Source of the DNA: CAKAHY01 sp963522175 | GTDB lineage: Bacteria > Bacillota > Clostridia > Lachnospirales > Lachnospiraceae | Direction: 5' to 3' | DNA: 64,000 bases | NCBI GenBank assembly: GCA_963522175.1 | Contig: CAUQXC010000002.1 | Coordinates: 124,001 to 188,000 of the forward strand | Shown: one piece after another, positions 63,642 through 64,000 of the stretch | Position numbering within the stretch: the first letter of the stretch is position 1 | Layout: each line of letters begins with the position of its first letter | Program-made: the position numbers and the translations under genes | Notes under the pieces: model-generated | Seen by the model: the letters and a program-made list of their open reading frames with translations, nothing else | Database searches by the model: none | Told to the model about the DNA's origin: nothing

Positions 63642-63802
63642 CACTCAAGTCATATCTTTGTCGCTTTTTGAAGCACATCCAAATGCTCGTTTCTGAGCAT
63701 TCCGAGCCCTATGGAAGCAAGCCCCAAAAGCAAAACTATTATGGGAGTAATTCTGCTATTTGTTATTTTATTTGTTATTTTATCTATCAGTTTTACCTTC
63801 AT
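63626..63802 (-). CDS. Candidate selenoprotein: small membrane UxxC protein (CD1871A-like)
   Basis: Start ATG at 63802 with AAGGAAGG upstream. The frame reads 50 codons to a TGA at 63650-63652, then LECIGIG and TAG (63626). The whole 58-residue product has one membrane segment (TPIIVLLLGLASIGLGML) and ends KATKI-U-LECIGIG. Relatives of the CXXC-motif family known from clostridia end with CLECIGIG, so the UGA stands exactly at the first redox Cys. With the SECIS-like hairpin this argues for selenocysteine. If read as a stop, the protein loses its only conserved motif. Alternative: a nonsense mutation. SelA/B/C/D are not in the window. Confidence 0.75.
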
Positions 63803-63827
63803 AATCCTTCCTTTCCTTACACAGCCT

Positions 63828-64000
63828 TTATGCTTTTGTAGCTTTTGTAGCTTTTGTAGCTTTCTCAGCTTCTTTTTCCTCTTTTTTTGCAAAGCCGGCA
63901 TAGTTTACGCTGATCGCTCCGTGCCCGCAAGCCGCTTTACAGGCTCCGCAACGTATACACTCAAGAGAATTTATGTCTTTTCTCACCTTAATATCCATCT
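63828..64000 (-). CDS. 4Fe-4S protein, C-terminal end only
   Basis: The frame runs in from the right edge and ends at the TAA at 63828. Visible: MDIKVRKDINSLECIRCGAC in part and KAACGHGAISV, one CxxCxxCxxxC cluster (last Cys followed by Gly, not Pro), then a low-complexity tail KKEEKEAEKATKATKATKA from 9-base repeats (63832-63858). MDIKVRKDINS resembles the C-terminus of NapH/polyferredoxin-type membrane proteins, so the ATG at 63998 is probably internal. It lies 25 bases upstream of the UxxC gene. Confidence 0.75.
   Translation of the reverse strand, partial: MDIKVRKDINSLECIRCGACKAACGHGAISVNYAGFAKKEEKEAEKATKATKATKA
63832..63858 (-). repeat. Three 9-base tandem repeats in ferredoxin tail
   Basis: GCTTTTGTA is repeated three times in frame on the plus strand, encoding KAT units near the C-terminus of the 4Fe-4S protein. 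Confidence 0.85.

Overview
The window looks like a chromosomal segment of a low-to-moderate GC anaerobic Firmicute, most like a Lachnospiraceae-type Clostridium relative. The evidence is the AGGAGG ribosome sites, abundant lipoproteins, a T-box leader, a CIRCE-controlled hrcA-grpE-dnaK-dnaJ cluster, the ireB-ruvX-DUF1292 block known from Firmicutes, an alpha2-type glycyl-tRNA synthetase and a GlnRS. Genus cannot be fixed from the sequence alone. All convincing genes except two (a DeoR regulator and an HPr-like protein) lie on the minus strand, so the text follows transcription from high to low coordinates.

Layout, left to right. 1-8.8 kb: one apparent operon for an Opp/Nik-type ABC importer with a fused double ATPase, a Fur-family (Zur-like) regulator, a ZnuABC zinc importer and a cut-off lipoprotein. 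Its promoter is bracketed by two copies of an inverted repeat. 8.9-17 kb: a LEA-like helical repeat protein, a MORN-type protein, a MocR regulator, glnS, a DUF819 membrane protein, glyS and a lipoprotein. 17.1-28.1 kb: housekeeping genes recO, era, an M16C peptidase, a DUF218 protein, trhP, trmR, a short MltG-like protein, RNase J, DUF1292, ruvX and ireB. 28.2-38.6 kb: a complete L-fucose operon (kinase, isomerase, aldolase, sugar ABC importer, mutarotase, lactaldehyde reductase) and a divergent DeoR regulator.

38.8-41.8 kb is a small accessory patch: a SUKH-type immunity protein, a 5'-truncated ankyrin gene, a transposase remnant on the other strand and an unknown lipoprotein. 42-50 kb: uvrB, mtaB, an HPr-like gene, thiI, a cysteine desulfurase, rsmE and prmA. 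50-54.9 kb: the heat-shock cluster under CIRCE. 55-59.8 kb: a MATE transporter behind a perfect 16-2-16 TetR-type palindrome, then a TrpXYZ-type ABC transporter behind a T-box with a UGG (Trp) specifier. 59.8-62 kb: a ROK kinase and a nucleotidyltransferase-HAD phosphatase fusion of the heptose-phosphate type.

The right end (62.1-64 kb) carries the most unusual item. A 58-residue membrane protein is interrupted by UGA exactly where its relatives have the first Cys of a C-terminal CxxC. It has a bacterial SECIS-like hairpin whose loop starts 18 nt after the UGA. It sits between a 4Fe-4S protein and CPBP/TlpA-type genes, which suggests a selenocysteine-containing (UxxC) envelope redox relay.
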